From assembly GCA_003501565.1 (NCBI GenBank), contig DNPC01000076.1, forward strand, positions 1 to 14,848: a stretch of 14,848 nucleotides of DNA, read 5' to 3'. The stretch is from Planctomycetaceae bacterium (GTDB lineage Bacteria; Planctomycetota; Planctomycetia; Pirellulales; Pirellulaceae). The notes beneath the pieces were generated by a model. It was given only the letters and a program-made list of their open reading frames with translations. It did not search any database and was not told the DNA's origin. A program made the translations under genes and the position numbers. This document shows positions 6,895 through 14,514 of this stretch, in pieces. Position 1 is the first letter of the stretch. Each line of letters opens with the position of its first letter.

Positions 6895-6930
6895 TGGTCT
6901 TTAGACGTTCTTCTGGCGACCATTCACAAC

Positions 6931-8997
6931 ATGGACTCTCACTCTTCAATCATGAACGACACGCAACCCGATCAGAATCATCCATCGCAACTGGCTGACG
7001 ACAGTACAACCGCCGAAAAACCTACCAATGGTCTGAAGGGATTGAAGCACTGGATGTACGACCTACGATCTGGGTTCATGGTTGCGATGGTTTCATTGCC
7101 ATTCTCGATGGGAATCGCGATCACTTCCGGCGCTCCGCCAATTACCGGCGTGATCTCAGCAGTCATCGCTGGATTTCTCTTGCCGTTTCTGGGCGGTTCC
7201 TACGTAACTATCAGCGGACCTGCCGCCGGGTTGGCTCCGGCATTGTTCAGCGGCATGATCGCCTTGGCCACTGCTGAAGTCGGCAAAGAGGTTGCTGCGG
7301 GCAAGACCACGCAGGAGCTACTCCAAATCGGTTATCCCCTCGTGCTTGTCGCGATTTCGATTGCCGGTGTCTTGCAAATCGTCCTCGCGCGGTTCAAGGT
7401 CGCTCGATTGTCGGCCATGTTCCCTGCGGCAGCCATCGAAGGCATGCTTGCCGCGATTGGGTTGATCATCATGGTTAAACAGTTACCGCTGCTTTTCGGC
7501 GTTGATTTTGAAGCTCATCATTTCTGGGGCATGATCATCGAGATACCTGAACACCTCAATGAGATCTATGTGCCCGCGATGGTCACTGGGGTTGGCTGCA
7601 CAGTCGCACTGTTCATTCTGAATGCACTGCCGTTCAAATTCCTGAAAGTCATGCCGCCTCCTGTTTGGGTATTCATCGCAGGCAGTCTCATTTCTCAAAC
7701 GATCTTTCATATCCCAAGCGAACAGTTCACTCACGAACAGCGCGAAGCCAGAGAACTCATGAAACGGCAACTCACCTCAGAGCATCAGGCTCTTGTTGTG
7801 AGACTGGATAACGAATTGAAGGCGGACCTGGGAACGCAGGAACTCACGCCAGAGGAGCGTTCCGCCATCGGCAGCTTGCACGCGCAACTCGAAACGGAGC
7901 TTCGCAATAGCGAGTTGAGCAGTGAACAGCTCGCCGCCATTGTAAAAATGACAACGGAACTGACGCCTGAGCAGATTGAAGAGTACGAAGAGCGACCGCA
8001 TCTGGGATACTGCATCAACATTCCCGAGAACCCGCTGCGTGGCATTCAACTGCCTCGCTACGACCGGATTATCAAGTATCCACACACATGGATCGCATTG
8101 GCTTATGTGGTGTTCGTGCTATTGCTGATTGACGCCACTGAGTCGCTGGCCACGATCGTCGCCGTTGACAAGCTCGATCCGTTTAAGCGTCGCTCCGACC
8201 CGGACGGGACACTTCAAGCCATGGGTGGATGCAATCTGGCATCGAGTGTCGTGGGCGGCCTGACAATCATTCCGGGAATCGTGAAGAGCACAACCAACAT
8301 CATTGGAGGCGGACGCACGCTATGGGCCAACTTTTTCAATGCGATCATGCTGTTGGTGTTCATGTTCCTCGCCCGACCGCTGATCAATCAGGTTCCATTG
8401 GCAGTGCTGGCATCTATTCTGATTTATGTCGGCTGGAAGTTATGTGGCCCGCGTGTTTGGCGAAAGACCTCGGCCATCGGTGTTGAGCAGCTGGCTGTAT
8501 TCCTAATCACAATGATCGTGACTGTGTCGTCAGACTTGCTGATTGGTATTGGCGTCGGAGTTCTGGTGAAGCTGCTCATGGACCTATCACTGATCGGCTT
8601 GGCGAATCGGCTAGGAGGCCAGAAGCGTAACATCGGAATCTGGCGTTCGATCAGGGCGGCATTCGCCAATCCGGTCACCAGAACAGAGTTCGATCGCACC
8701 GTTTACGATTTACATTTTGAAGCACCGCTGCACTGCTTTAACCTTACCCACGTCATTCGTGAACTGCAGAAAGTTCCCGACGAGACCGAGGTATTGCGTC
8801 TGCACTTTTCCCTTTTGGCAAACGTTGTTGATCACACCGCCGCTGAAACAGTGTTCCACTACCTTGAGGACTACAAACTCAGCGGGGTCACTGTCGAACT
8901 CATCGGCTGGGAACGGCTCACACCGCTTTCGGAGCACGAACAGGCGATTCGCATTGGCCTGGCGCAGCGACCACAGTCAACTGTCGGCGCGATCTAG
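6931..8997 (+). CDS. SulP family anion transporter with C-terminal STAS domain and a large hydrophilic insertion
   Basis: The 688-residue inner-membrane protein has the SulP core: an N-terminal DLRSGFMVAMVSLPFSMGIAITSGAPP, then GGSYVTISGPAAGLAPALFSG, and later IDATESLATIVAVDKLDPFKRRSDPDGTLQAMGGCNLASSVVGGLTIIPGIVKS. A degenerate STAS domain follows (about 598-685). SulP proteins carry sulfate, bicarbonate or other anions with sodium or protons; the ion here is unknown. Between two membrane segments (about 262-352) lies a charged, helix-prone insertion rich in Glu, Gln and Leu, with two LTPE(E/Q) repeats, which ordinary SulP proteins lack. The start could instead be the ATG at 6952; neither has a clear Shine-Dalgarno site. 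A sigma-54-like promoter lies upstream, so control by the divergently encoded two-component pair is likely. No carbonic anhydrase gene follows. Confidence 0.92.
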   Translation: MDSHSSIMNDTQPDQNHPSQLADDSTTAEKPTNGLKGLKHWMYDLRSGFMVAMVSLPFSMGIAITSGAPPITGVISAVIAGFLLPFLGGSYVTISGPAAGLAPALFSGMIALATAEVGKEVAAGKTTQELLQIGYPLVLVAISIAGVLQIVLARFKVARLSAMFPAAAIEGMLAAIGLIIMVKQLPLLFGVDFEAHHFWGMIIEIPEHLNEIYVPAMVTGVGCTVALFILNALPFKFLKVMPPPVWVFIAGSLISQTIFHIPSEQFTHEQREARELMKRQLTSEHQALVVRLDNELKADLGTQELTPEERSAIGSLHAQLETELRNSELSSEQLAAIVKMTTELTPEQIEEYEERPHLGYCINIPENPLRGIQLPRYDRIIKYPHTWIALAYVVFVLLLIDATESLATIVAVDKLDPFKRRSDPDGTLQAMGGCNLASSVVGGLTIIPGIVKSTTNIIGGGRTLWANFFNAIMLLVFMFLARPLINQVPLAVLASILIYVGWKLCGPRVWRKTSAIGVEQLAVFLITMIVTVSSDLLIGIGVGVLVKLLMDLSLIGLANRLGGQKRNIGIWRSIRAAFANPVTRTEFDRTVYDLHFEAPLHCFNLTHVIRELQKVPDETEVLRLHFSLLANVVDHTAAETVFHYLEDYKLSGVTVELIGWERLTPLSEHEQAIRIGLAQRPQSTVGAI

Positions 8998-9020
8998 CCG
9001 GATGACGATTGATTCGTTCG

Positions 9021-9043
9021 GCGACGAGTTGTATACCCGTCGC
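9021..9043. terminator. Weak stem-loop between convergent SulP and AraC-type genes
   Basis: GCGACG (9021-9026) pairs with CGTCGC (9038-9043) around an 11-base loop in the 64-bp convergent gap. It could serve as a bidirectional terminator, but there is no T-run on either side. Confidence 0.3.
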
Positions 9044-9061
9044 GGTGACTGTTATCGGAAC

Positions 9062-9856
9062 TCAGTCAACCCTGCCGCGAATCTTGCGGTACTCGTTGGG
9101 AGTCAGGCCAGTGACGCGTCGGAATTGTCGACTGAAGGCGCTTTGATCCGAATACCCGGCGTTGTGCGCAATGTTGATAATGGGTTCACTTGTTGTTTGC
9201 AGTTGCGTCCTAGCCAAGTCGATGCGTGATTTCAAGAGCCATTGCCCTGTCGTCAGACCAAACGCGATTTGCATTCTTCGATCCAACTGAAAACGGGAGA
9301 GGTCCGACAGCTCAACCAACTCCTGAACCTTGATGGATCGTGAAGGATTGTTGCGCACGTAATCCACGACCTGAACAATAGACTCATAGTCGCTGCCATC
9401 TTGTCTGGGACTACCCAAGTCGCGTGAAACGCCTACTAATCCGACGATTCTCCCGCCTTTGTCGGTAAGCGGGTGTTTGTTCGTGATGCACCAGCCTACA
9501 TCAGCAGACGCGTAAATGTGTAGCTCAAGCTGCCCGGTCAGCGGACTCCCGGAATCCAGCAATTGACGATCCTGTTGGGCGAACGACGAACCCAACGGCG
9601 CGATCAGCACCTCTTCAGGCGTGCGACCTATCAGTTGCGATTTCCTCTTGAGCCCGCAGCGGTGCACCAGCGTCTCGTTCACAACCAGGTACTGCCCCTT
9701 CGCGTTCTTGATAAAGAACACCGTATCGTGGAAGTGATCGAAAATCGCCTCTCCGGTGAATGGGGCATTCAGCTGACCCAGCAGCTTGCGAACGTCGTTC
9801 TCTTGTTTCATAGGCATGTCCATCATTGTGCGCATTTTCAAGTGCGTCTTCAACAC
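9062..9856 (-). CDS. AraC family transcriptional regulator with N-terminal PAS domain
   Basis: The 264-residue frame begins with GTG at 9856, but ATG codons at 9835 (residue 8) and a little later (MKQENDV) are equally possible; no clear Shine-Dalgarno site decides. A PAS fold (about 38-148) is visible: FDHFHDTVFFIKNAKGQYLVVN, ELIGRTPEEV-like SQLIGRTPEEVL, and a closing GRIVGLVGVSRDL. A two-part AraC helix-turn-helix domain follows (about 158-262), with VQELVELSDLSRFQLDRRMQ and IINIAHNAGYSDQSAFSRQF plus the family ending LTPNEYR. It should bind DNA and respond to a small ligand through the PAS domain. Its divergent position next to the hydroxyproline catabolic operon suggests that operon is its target; AraC-type regulators (LhpR) control such operons in Pseudomonas. 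Confidence 0.9.
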   Translation of the reverse strand: MLKTHLKMRTMMDMPMKQENDVRKLLGQLNAPFTGEAIFDHFHDTVFFIKNAKGQYLVVNETLVHRCGLKRKSQLIGRTPEEVLIAPLGSSFAQQDRQLLDSGSPLTGQLELHIYASADVGWCITNKHPLTDKGGRIVGLVGVSRDLGSPRQDGSDYESIVQVVDYVRNNPSRSIKVQELVELSDLSRFQLDRRMQIAFGLTTGQWLLKSRIDLARTQLQTTSEPIINIAHNAGYSDQSAFSRQFRRVTGLTPNEYRKIRGRVD

Positions 9857-9962
9857 TCTGGCAAGACCGGGCCGTGGACGCGGATAAAATAGGCCATCAG
9901 CAAACGGCCAAGAATTTGATAATCCTCAATCATTTCTGGAACACGAAGGAATAGCCTACACG
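9857..9962. promoter_or_regulatory. Divergent intergenic region of the AraC-type gene and the hydroxyproline operon
   Basis: These 106 bp must hold both promoters and the regulator's operator. Visible pieces are TAAAAT (9885-9890) and GATAAT (9918-9923), each a possible -10 box without a good -35 partner, and a short imperfect repeat TTGA-TAATCC-TCAA (9916-9929). GAAGGA (9945-9950) is a ribosome site set unusually far (12 bases) from the ATG at 9963. None of these elements is strong alone. Confidence 0.35.
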
Positions 9963-10925
9963 ATGATCAACGCATCCATCTTCCAGGGTTGCATTCCCGC
10001 CCTGATGACCCCGTGTACGGAGGATCGCAGCATCAACTTTGACGGCTTGGTCGCCAAGGCTCGTCATCTGATGGAACAGGGCATGACGGGGGTCGTCTAC
10101 TGTGGATCGATGGGCGACTGGCCGCTGTTGACCGATGCTCAGCGTCAGGAAGGCGTCGCGAAACTGGTGGAGGCAGAAATTCCGGTTGTTGTCGGCACAG
10201 GAGCCCAGAACAGTCGACTGGCAGTCGAGCATGCAGCCCATGCGGCGAAGGTGGGTGCGGCCGGGCTGATGGTCATTCCACGAGTGCTGTCACGCGGCAC
10301 TTCTCCGGCTGCTCAGCGAAATCACTTTGCCGCAATTCTCTCGGCGGCTCCAGAGACTCCGGCGGTGATTTACAACAGCCCGTACTACGGTTTTGAAACT
10401 AAGGCCGACTTGTTCTTCGATTTGCGAGCCGAGTTCCCCAACCTGGTCGGCTTCAAAGAATTTGGTGGTGCCGATTCGCTGACTTACGCCGGAGAGTTTA
10501 TCACCAGTGACGATGACAACGTCGTGCTGATGGCTGGCGTTGACACGCAGGTTTACCACGGCTTCGTCCGCTGTGGCGCAGTTGGCGCTATCACAGGAAT
10601 TGGCAACTGTTTACCGGCTGAAGTGCTGAAATTTGTGGAGCTGTGCTCAGCCGCAGCCACGGGTGATGTGGAAGCGAATCGCTTTGCACTGGAGCTCTCC
10701 AATGCGTTCACAGTGCTGTCTCGATTCGACGAAGGTCCCGATTTGGTGCTGTACTACAAGTACCTGCTTTTCCTGCAAGGCGACACCGACTACCAGTACC
10801 AATTGAATGCGAGCGATAAACTCTCGGGGTCGCAGAAGCTGTTTGCCAAGAAACAACTTGAGCAGTTTCAAGCATGGTGGGCTGCCTGGCCGGGCAAGGA
10901 ATACGTTACAGACACCAAGAGCTAA
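9963..10925 (+). CDS. DapA-family lyase, probable 1-pyrroline-4-hydroxy-2-carboxylate deaminase
   Basis: The 320-residue protein is a class I aldolase of the dihydrodipicolinate synthase family (TIM barrel, cytoplasmic). Visible features are FQGCIPALMTPCTEDRSINFDGL at the N-terminus, the phosphate/carboxylate-binding GSMGDWPLLTDAQR (48-61), Tyr137 in VIYNSPYYG and the Schiff-base Lys165 in LVGFKEFGG. The family includes DapA, NanA and others, so sequence alone does not fix the substrate. Its neighbours do: a hydroxyproline epimerase, a D-amino-acid oxidase and a semialdehyde dehydrogenase follow. That makes it most likely the deaminase (LhpC/HypD type) that turns 1-pyrroline-4-hydroxy-2-carboxylate into 2-oxoglutarate semialdehyde and ammonia. 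It is the first gene of the operon, and the epimerase begins 35 bp downstream. Confidence 0.82.
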   Translation: MINASIFQGCIPALMTPCTEDRSINFDGLVAKARHLMEQGMTGVVYCGSMGDWPLLTDAQRQEGVAKLVEAEIPVVVGTGAQNSRLAVEHAAHAAKVGAAGLMVIPRVLSRGTSPAAQRNHFAAILSAAPETPAVIYNSPYYGFETKADLFFDLRAEFPNLVGFKEFGGADSLTYAGEFITSDDDNVVLMAGVDTQVYHGFVRCGAVGAITGIGNCLPAEVLKFVELCSAAATGDVEANRFALELSNAFTVLSRFDEGPDLVLYYKYLLFLQGDTDYQYQLNASDKLSGSQKLFAKKQLEQFQAWWAAWPGKEYVTDTKS

Positions 10926-10960
10926 GTTGCCGCCCGCCACGCATTTCGGAATCGACATAC

Positions 10961-11914
10961 ATGCACGTTATTGACTCACACACGGAAGGCGAACCGACCC
11001 GCATCGTCGTCTCGCGCGGACCCGATCTGGGCTCTGGACCGCTGAATGAGCGATTGACCAGGCTTCGCGAACAGGCGGATCACTTTCGTCGCTTTGCGAT
11101 CAACGAACCGCGAGGTTGGGACGCTGTGGTTGGTGGGCTGCTGTGCGAACCGACAGACGAGTCCTGTGCAGCAGGGGTTATCTTCTTTAACAATACCGGT
11201 TACCTCGGAATGTGCGGTCATGGCACCATTGGTCTTGCCGTGACGCTTCATCATTTGGGTCGCATTGGTCCTGGAACGCACAAGATTGAAACGCCGGTCG
11301 GAATCGTTCGGGTTAAGCTGATCGACGCGCATACTGCCAGCGTTGACAATGTGCCCAGCTATCGTTTCAGGAAAGACGTTTCGTTACATGTTGACGGACT
11401 TGGTGATTTGAGTGGCGACATTGCCTGGGGCGGAAACTGGTTCTTCTTGATTGACGACTTCTGCGTTCCGCTTGAGCGCAAGAACCTGTCGCAGCTCACC
11501 GATGCCAGTCAACGGATCATGGCGGCGCTGAAGTCGCAGAGTATCACCGGCAAGGACGGGGCGGAAATCGATCACGTCGAGTTCTCCGGACAAGCTGAAC
11601 AGCGCGACGTTGACAGCGTCAACTTCGTGATGTGTCCTGGTGGTGCCTACGATCGATCACCCTGTGGAACGGGAACGAGCGCAAAGTTGGCTTGTCTGGC
11701 TGCAGATGGCAAGCTGGCGGAAAATGCCACCTGGGTACAACAGAGTGTTTGTGGGGGAACGTTTCGCGCCAGTTACCGCAGTGCCCCACCGGTTGATAGT
11801 GAACCCGCGATTTTACCCACGATCGTAGGCGGCGCGTTCATCTGCAGTGACGCAACACTTGTCGGTCAGCCGGGCGACCCGTTTTGCCATTCTGTTATTT
11901 GTGGAGCCAGATAA
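10961..11914 (+). CDS. lhpA: 4-hydroxyproline 2-epimerase (proline racemase family)
   Basis: The ATG at 10961 gives a 317-residue protein beginning MHVIDSHTEGEPTRIV, the typical start of this family; the open frame before it (from 10874) overlaps the previous gene and is not family-like. Both catalytic cysteines are present: Cys85 in GMCGHGTIG and Cys235 in RSPCGTGTSA. This marks a racemase/epimerase rather than the trans-3-hydroxyproline dehydratase, in which one Cys is replaced by Thr. It should convert trans-4-hydroxy-L-proline to cis-4-hydroxy-D-proline in the cytoplasm. Proline racemase is the main alternative, but the flanking deaminase, oxidase and semialdehyde dehydrogenase point to hydroxyproline. 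The next gene starts 3 bp after its stop, so translation is probably coupled. Confidence 0.88.
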   Translation: MHVIDSHTEGEPTRIVVSRGPDLGSGPLNERLTRLREQADHFRRFAINEPRGWDAVVGGLLCEPTDESCAAGVIFFNNTGYLGMCGHGTIGLAVTLHHLGRIGPGTHKIETPVGIVRVKLIDAHTASVDNVPSYRFRKDVSLHVDGLGDLSGDIAWGGNWFFLIDDFCVPLERKNLSQLTDASQRIMAALKSQSITGKDGAEIDHVEFSGQAEQRDVDSVNFVMCPGGAYDRSPCGTGTSAKLACLAADGKLAENATWVQQSVCGGTFRASYRSAPPVDSEPAILPTIVGGAFICSDATLVGQPGDPFCHSVICGAR

Positions 11915-11917
11915 GGC

Positions 11918-13168
11918 GTGGCCAATACAGAAACCGTAATTGTGGTTGGCGGCGGAGTCATTGGCATTGCCTGTGCCCACTATCTCCGCCAAGCCGGTTT
12001 GGACGTGACGGTTGTCGACCAAGGCAAGATCGCGCAGGCCTGCTCACGCTCCAACTGTGGCTACATTTGCCCAAGCCATGTCCAGCCGTTAACGGAACCG
12101 GGAGCCTTTGGACTTGCGATACGATCGATGTTCAACTCGCAGTCGCCGTTTCGAGTCAAGCCGCAGTTGGATATTGGGCTTTGGCACTGGATGATGCAGT
12201 TCGCTCGGCGCTGCACACACGCTCAAGTGCTGCGTGCGGGCAAATCGTTGCAAACGATTCTTGATGCCTCGATGGAAGAATATCGGCGGCTGCTCCCCTC
12301 GCTTTCAGCGGAGACCGAATGGCGAGAAAATGGTTTGCTGTACGTGCTGCAAACGGAACGCGGATTAGAGGACTTTGCCCGGCATGACGACCTGACCACC
12401 AAGCACTTCGGCGTCCAATCGAAGTGTCTGTCCGAGACGGAGTTGGCTAATTTTGACAACGGGTTTGTTTCGGATTTAGCGGGTGCCTTTTGGTATCCAG
12501 GGGATGGATCGGTCAGTCCGGAAGGCTTGAATCAAGCCTGGCTCGCATCGACCCGAACGCAGGGTGTTGCTTTCATCGAAGACTGCCAGGTTCACTCTAT
12601 CTTGAAAGACTCTGGTCGAGTCGTGGGACTGGAGACAGATCAGGGTGAACTGTCGGCTGATCAGTTCGTGTTTGCATTGGGGGCATGGTCGAAACGCTGG
12701 GCATCGAGCCTCGGAGGCTCCATTCCGGTACAGCCGGGCAAAGGTTATTCGGTCACGTTTGCGCGGCCGAAAAACGCACCCAAATATCCAACGCTGTTTC
12801 CGGAACATAAAGTCGGCGTGTCGCCATTTGAAAAAACGATGCGTCTCGGTTCGATGATGGAGTTTGCGGGCTACGACACGGCGATTCCTCCGGCGCGAAT
12901 CGCACAACTGCGAGATTCTGCTCGGCCCTACCTCAAATGCGACGTTGACGGCGAAGCCATCGACACTTGGTACGGCTGGCGTCCGATGACCTGGGATTCG
13001 TTACCGATCATCGGGCGGGCCGGGGCGCTTTCCAACGTCTACCTGGCGACAGGACACAATATGCTGGGGCTGAGTCTGGCTCCTTCCACCGGACGTTTGA
13101 TTTCGGAGATGGTCGTTGACGCTGATCCACACATTGCACCGGATCCCTATTCGCCAACTCGGTTTTGA
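11918..13168 (+). CDS. FAD-dependent D-amino-acid oxidase/dehydrogenase (DadA-like), probable D-hydroxyproline oxidase
   Basis: The GTG at 11918 lies 3 bp after the epimerase stop and gives 416 residues. The N-terminus has the FAD dinucleotide-binding motif VIVVGGGVIGIACAHYL (GxGxxG at 11-16) and acidic Asp34 at the end of the second strand. The C-terminal half has YGWRPMTWDSLPIIG (352-366) and ATGHNMLGLSLAPSTG (377-392), the FAD-closing motifs of the DAO/DadA family. It should oxidise cis-4-hydroxy-D-proline to 1-pyrroline-4-hydroxy-2-carboxylate. Single-subunit enzymes of this kind replace the multi-subunit LhpBEF dehydrogenase of some bacteria. Whether electrons go to oxygen or to the respiratory chain cannot be read. 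The next gene starts 106 bp downstream. Confidence 0.87.
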   Translation: MANTETVIVVGGGVIGIACAHYLRQAGLDVTVVDQGKIAQACSRSNCGYICPSHVQPLTEPGAFGLAIRSMFNSQSPFRVKPQLDIGLWHWMMQFARRCTHAQVLRAGKSLQTILDASMEEYRRLLPSLSAETEWRENGLLYVLQTERGLEDFARHDDLTTKHFGVQSKCLSETELANFDNGFVSDLAGAFWYPGDGSVSPEGLNQAWLASTRTQGVAFIEDCQVHSILKDSGRVVGLETDQGELSADQFVFALGAWSKRWASSLGGSIPVQPGKGYSVTFARPKNAPKYPTLFPEHKVGVSPFEKTMRLGSMMEFAGYDTAIPPARIAQLRDSARPYLKCDVDGEAIDTWYGWRPMTWDSLPIIGRAGALSNVYLATGHNMLGLSLAPSTGRLISEMVVDADPHIAPDPYSPTRF

Positions 13169-13274
13169 AAAATGTGTTCAACTCTATCAGTGTTTTTCAC
13201 GTCCGAATGGTTCAACTCATTTCGGCAAGCCGGAGCCACAAATGTTCAGTACCGTATTTCAACTGGGAGTCGCC
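13169..13274 (+). other. 106-bp gap inside the operon with three TTCAACT repeats
   Basis: TTCAACT occurs at 13177-13183, 13211-13217 and 13258-13264; the first two are part of GTTCAACTC. No promoter or terminator is evident. This is the longest gap inside the operon and may hold a separate control point for the thioredoxin-fold gene. Confidence 0.3.
13265..13269 (+). promoter_or_regulatory. Shine-Dalgarno site for the TlpA-like gene
   Basis: GGGAG lies 5 nt before the ATG at 13275. A competing GGAG (13232-13235) lies 6 nt before an in-frame ATG at 13242; the later start is preferred because it gives a more usual signal peptide. Confidence 0.5.
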
Positions 13275-14504
13275 ATGAGATCGAATCCAATCAGAACTGT
13301 GAATTCCAATCTCGCTTCCGTGTTGCTCGTTTCCGTCTTCGCACTGAATGGAAACGCGTGTTGCTTCGCACAAGAAGAGGCTGGCAGTCAGGAACTGGGG
13401 CAAGGCCAGTCGACTTCGCAAGAGGCAGACACACGGAGTTCCGACGCAACTCAGGAAGAGGGCATTGACAAAGAAACCGACGCAATATTGAAAGTTGGTG
13501 ATGCCGCACCGAGGCTGGTCATCGATCATTGGATCAATGGAAAGCCAGTCGAAGAATTTTCGAAAGACAAATTCTATGTCATCGAGTTTTGGGCTACCTG
13601 GTGCGGGCCGTGCATTAAATCGATGCCTCATTTGAACGAACTCGCAAAACAACACGCTGAGAATGGGCTCGAAGTCATCGCGCTGACCACCGCCGATTCG
13701 GCTAATACTCTCAAGGCAGTCCAAAAGTTCGTTGAAGGACACGGAAAGGATTTTGATTTTCGTTACGCCTTCTGCGAAACCCGGGAAATGTCGGAGTCCT
13801 ACATGACGGCGGCGGGACAACAAGGCATCCCCTGTAGCTTTGTGATCGATCAGCAGGGCAAGATCGCCTACATCGGACGACCTGCGGATCTGGACTACGT
13901 GCTTTCTCGCGTTGCCCGGAAACAGTGGAATGGCAGAGCCGATGCGGAAGAGTTGTCGCGGATGAACGCGTCTATCGCCAACCTGAGAAAACTGGTCAAC
14001 GATGATCCGGAGAAAGCGGCCGCCGTCGTCGCGCACGTTCAACGGGTAAATCCCAAGCGTGCCGCGGCGTTGGACTTCGTCTCCGCTCATGTTCATGTAC
14101 TGTGCAAGCTGCGGAAGTTTGAAGAGGCGAGGAAAGTTGTGGAAGACTCACTTACACGCTGCAGGAAGAACAACAGCCTCGGCGAATTTTCAACGATCGT
14201 TGCCTTTCTGGGAAGCAAGGAACTTGATCCAGAGGGTGTCAACCGCGAGTTTGCATTGAAGACGCTCGACATGATTCACAGCGAAGTCAAGGAGGACCAG
14301 ACCGGCCTCGCGATGGTCGGTCTTGCGTATCGAATTGCAGGTGAAACTGAGAAATGTGTCGCCTGCTTCAAGGCTGCAATTGCAATCACTTCAGATGAAT
14401 CGATGAAGGCGATGCTGCAAAAGCAAGTCGAACTCCTCCAGGCCGGACAGCCAAAGCCGCAATCGAAGGCGAAGGAAGAACTCCAAAATCCGAGCAAGAA
14501 GTAG
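13275..14504 (+). CDS. Exported TlpA/thioredoxin-fold protein with a helical C-terminal repeat region
   Basis: The 409-residue product has a signal peptide (MRSNPIRTVNSNLASVLLVSVFAL..., cleavage likely after CCFA at residue 32). A Gln/Ser/Glu-rich linker follows (33-70), then a TlpA/AhpC-type thioredoxin domain (about 73-215) with active-site WCGPC (109-113), cis-Pro186 in GIPCSF and IDQQGKIAYIG. The C-terminal 190 residues are helical, with TPR-like stretches (KFEEARKVVEDSL, AYRIAGETEKCVACFKAAI). It is expected to do thiol-disulfide chemistry or scavenging outside the cytoplasm. It sits between the oxidase and the aldehyde dehydrogenase genes, which is not part of any known hydroxyproline pathway. 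An ATG at 13242 is an alternative start. The aldehyde dehydrogenase starts 10 bp after its stop. Confidence 0.85.
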   Translation: MRSNPIRTVNSNLASVLLVSVFALNGNACCFAQEEAGSQELGQGQSTSQEADTRSSDATQEEGIDKETDAILKVGDAAPRLVIDHWINGKPVEEFSKDKFYVIEFWATWCGPCIKSMPHLNELAKQHAENGLEVIALTTADSANTLKAVQKFVEGHGKDFDFRYAFCETREMSESYMTAAGQQGIPCSFVIDQQGKIAYIGRPADLDYVLSRVARKQWNGRADAEELSRMNASIANLRKLVNDDPEKAAAVVAHVQRVNPKRAAALDFVSAHVHVLCKLRKFEEARKVVEDSLTRCRKNNSLGEFSTIVAFLGSKELDPEGVNREFALKTLDMIHSEVKEDQTGLAMVGLAYRIAGETEKCVACFKAAIAITSDESMKAMLQKQVELLQAGQPKPQSKAKEELQNPSKK

Positions 14505-14514
14505 GCGAGCTATC

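Larger units (their letters stand above)
6597..6930. other. 334-bp divergent control region between the kinase and SulP genes
   Basis: No convincing gene lies here. From left to right it holds a leftward sigma-54-like promoter (6647-6662) overlapped by a CTCTGCAA half-site (6644-6651), four TGCA motifs about one helical turn apart (6716-6750) including a 17-bp palindrome (6725-6741), a rightward sigma-54-like promoter (6837-6852), and a 12-bp inverted repeat (6829-6840 / 6883-6894) around that promoter. The arrangement resembles a shared enhancer between two divergent sigma-54 promoters. Confidence 0.65.

Noticed and set aside
6548..6949. Minus-strand open frame of 133 codons across the control region
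   Set aside because: No recognisable domain, it overlaps the kinase start and the SulP start, and it covers the promoter-like elements; its composition is like random frame reading.
8717..9229. Plus-strand open frame of 170 codons at the SulP 3' end
   Set aside because: It lies in another frame of the SulP STAS region and then opposite the AraC-type gene, with no family-like sequence.
13172..13468. Plus-strand open frame of 98 codons at the start of the thioredoxin-fold gene
   Set aside because: It mostly overlaps the signal peptide and linker of the TlpA-like gene in another frame and has no recognisable features.
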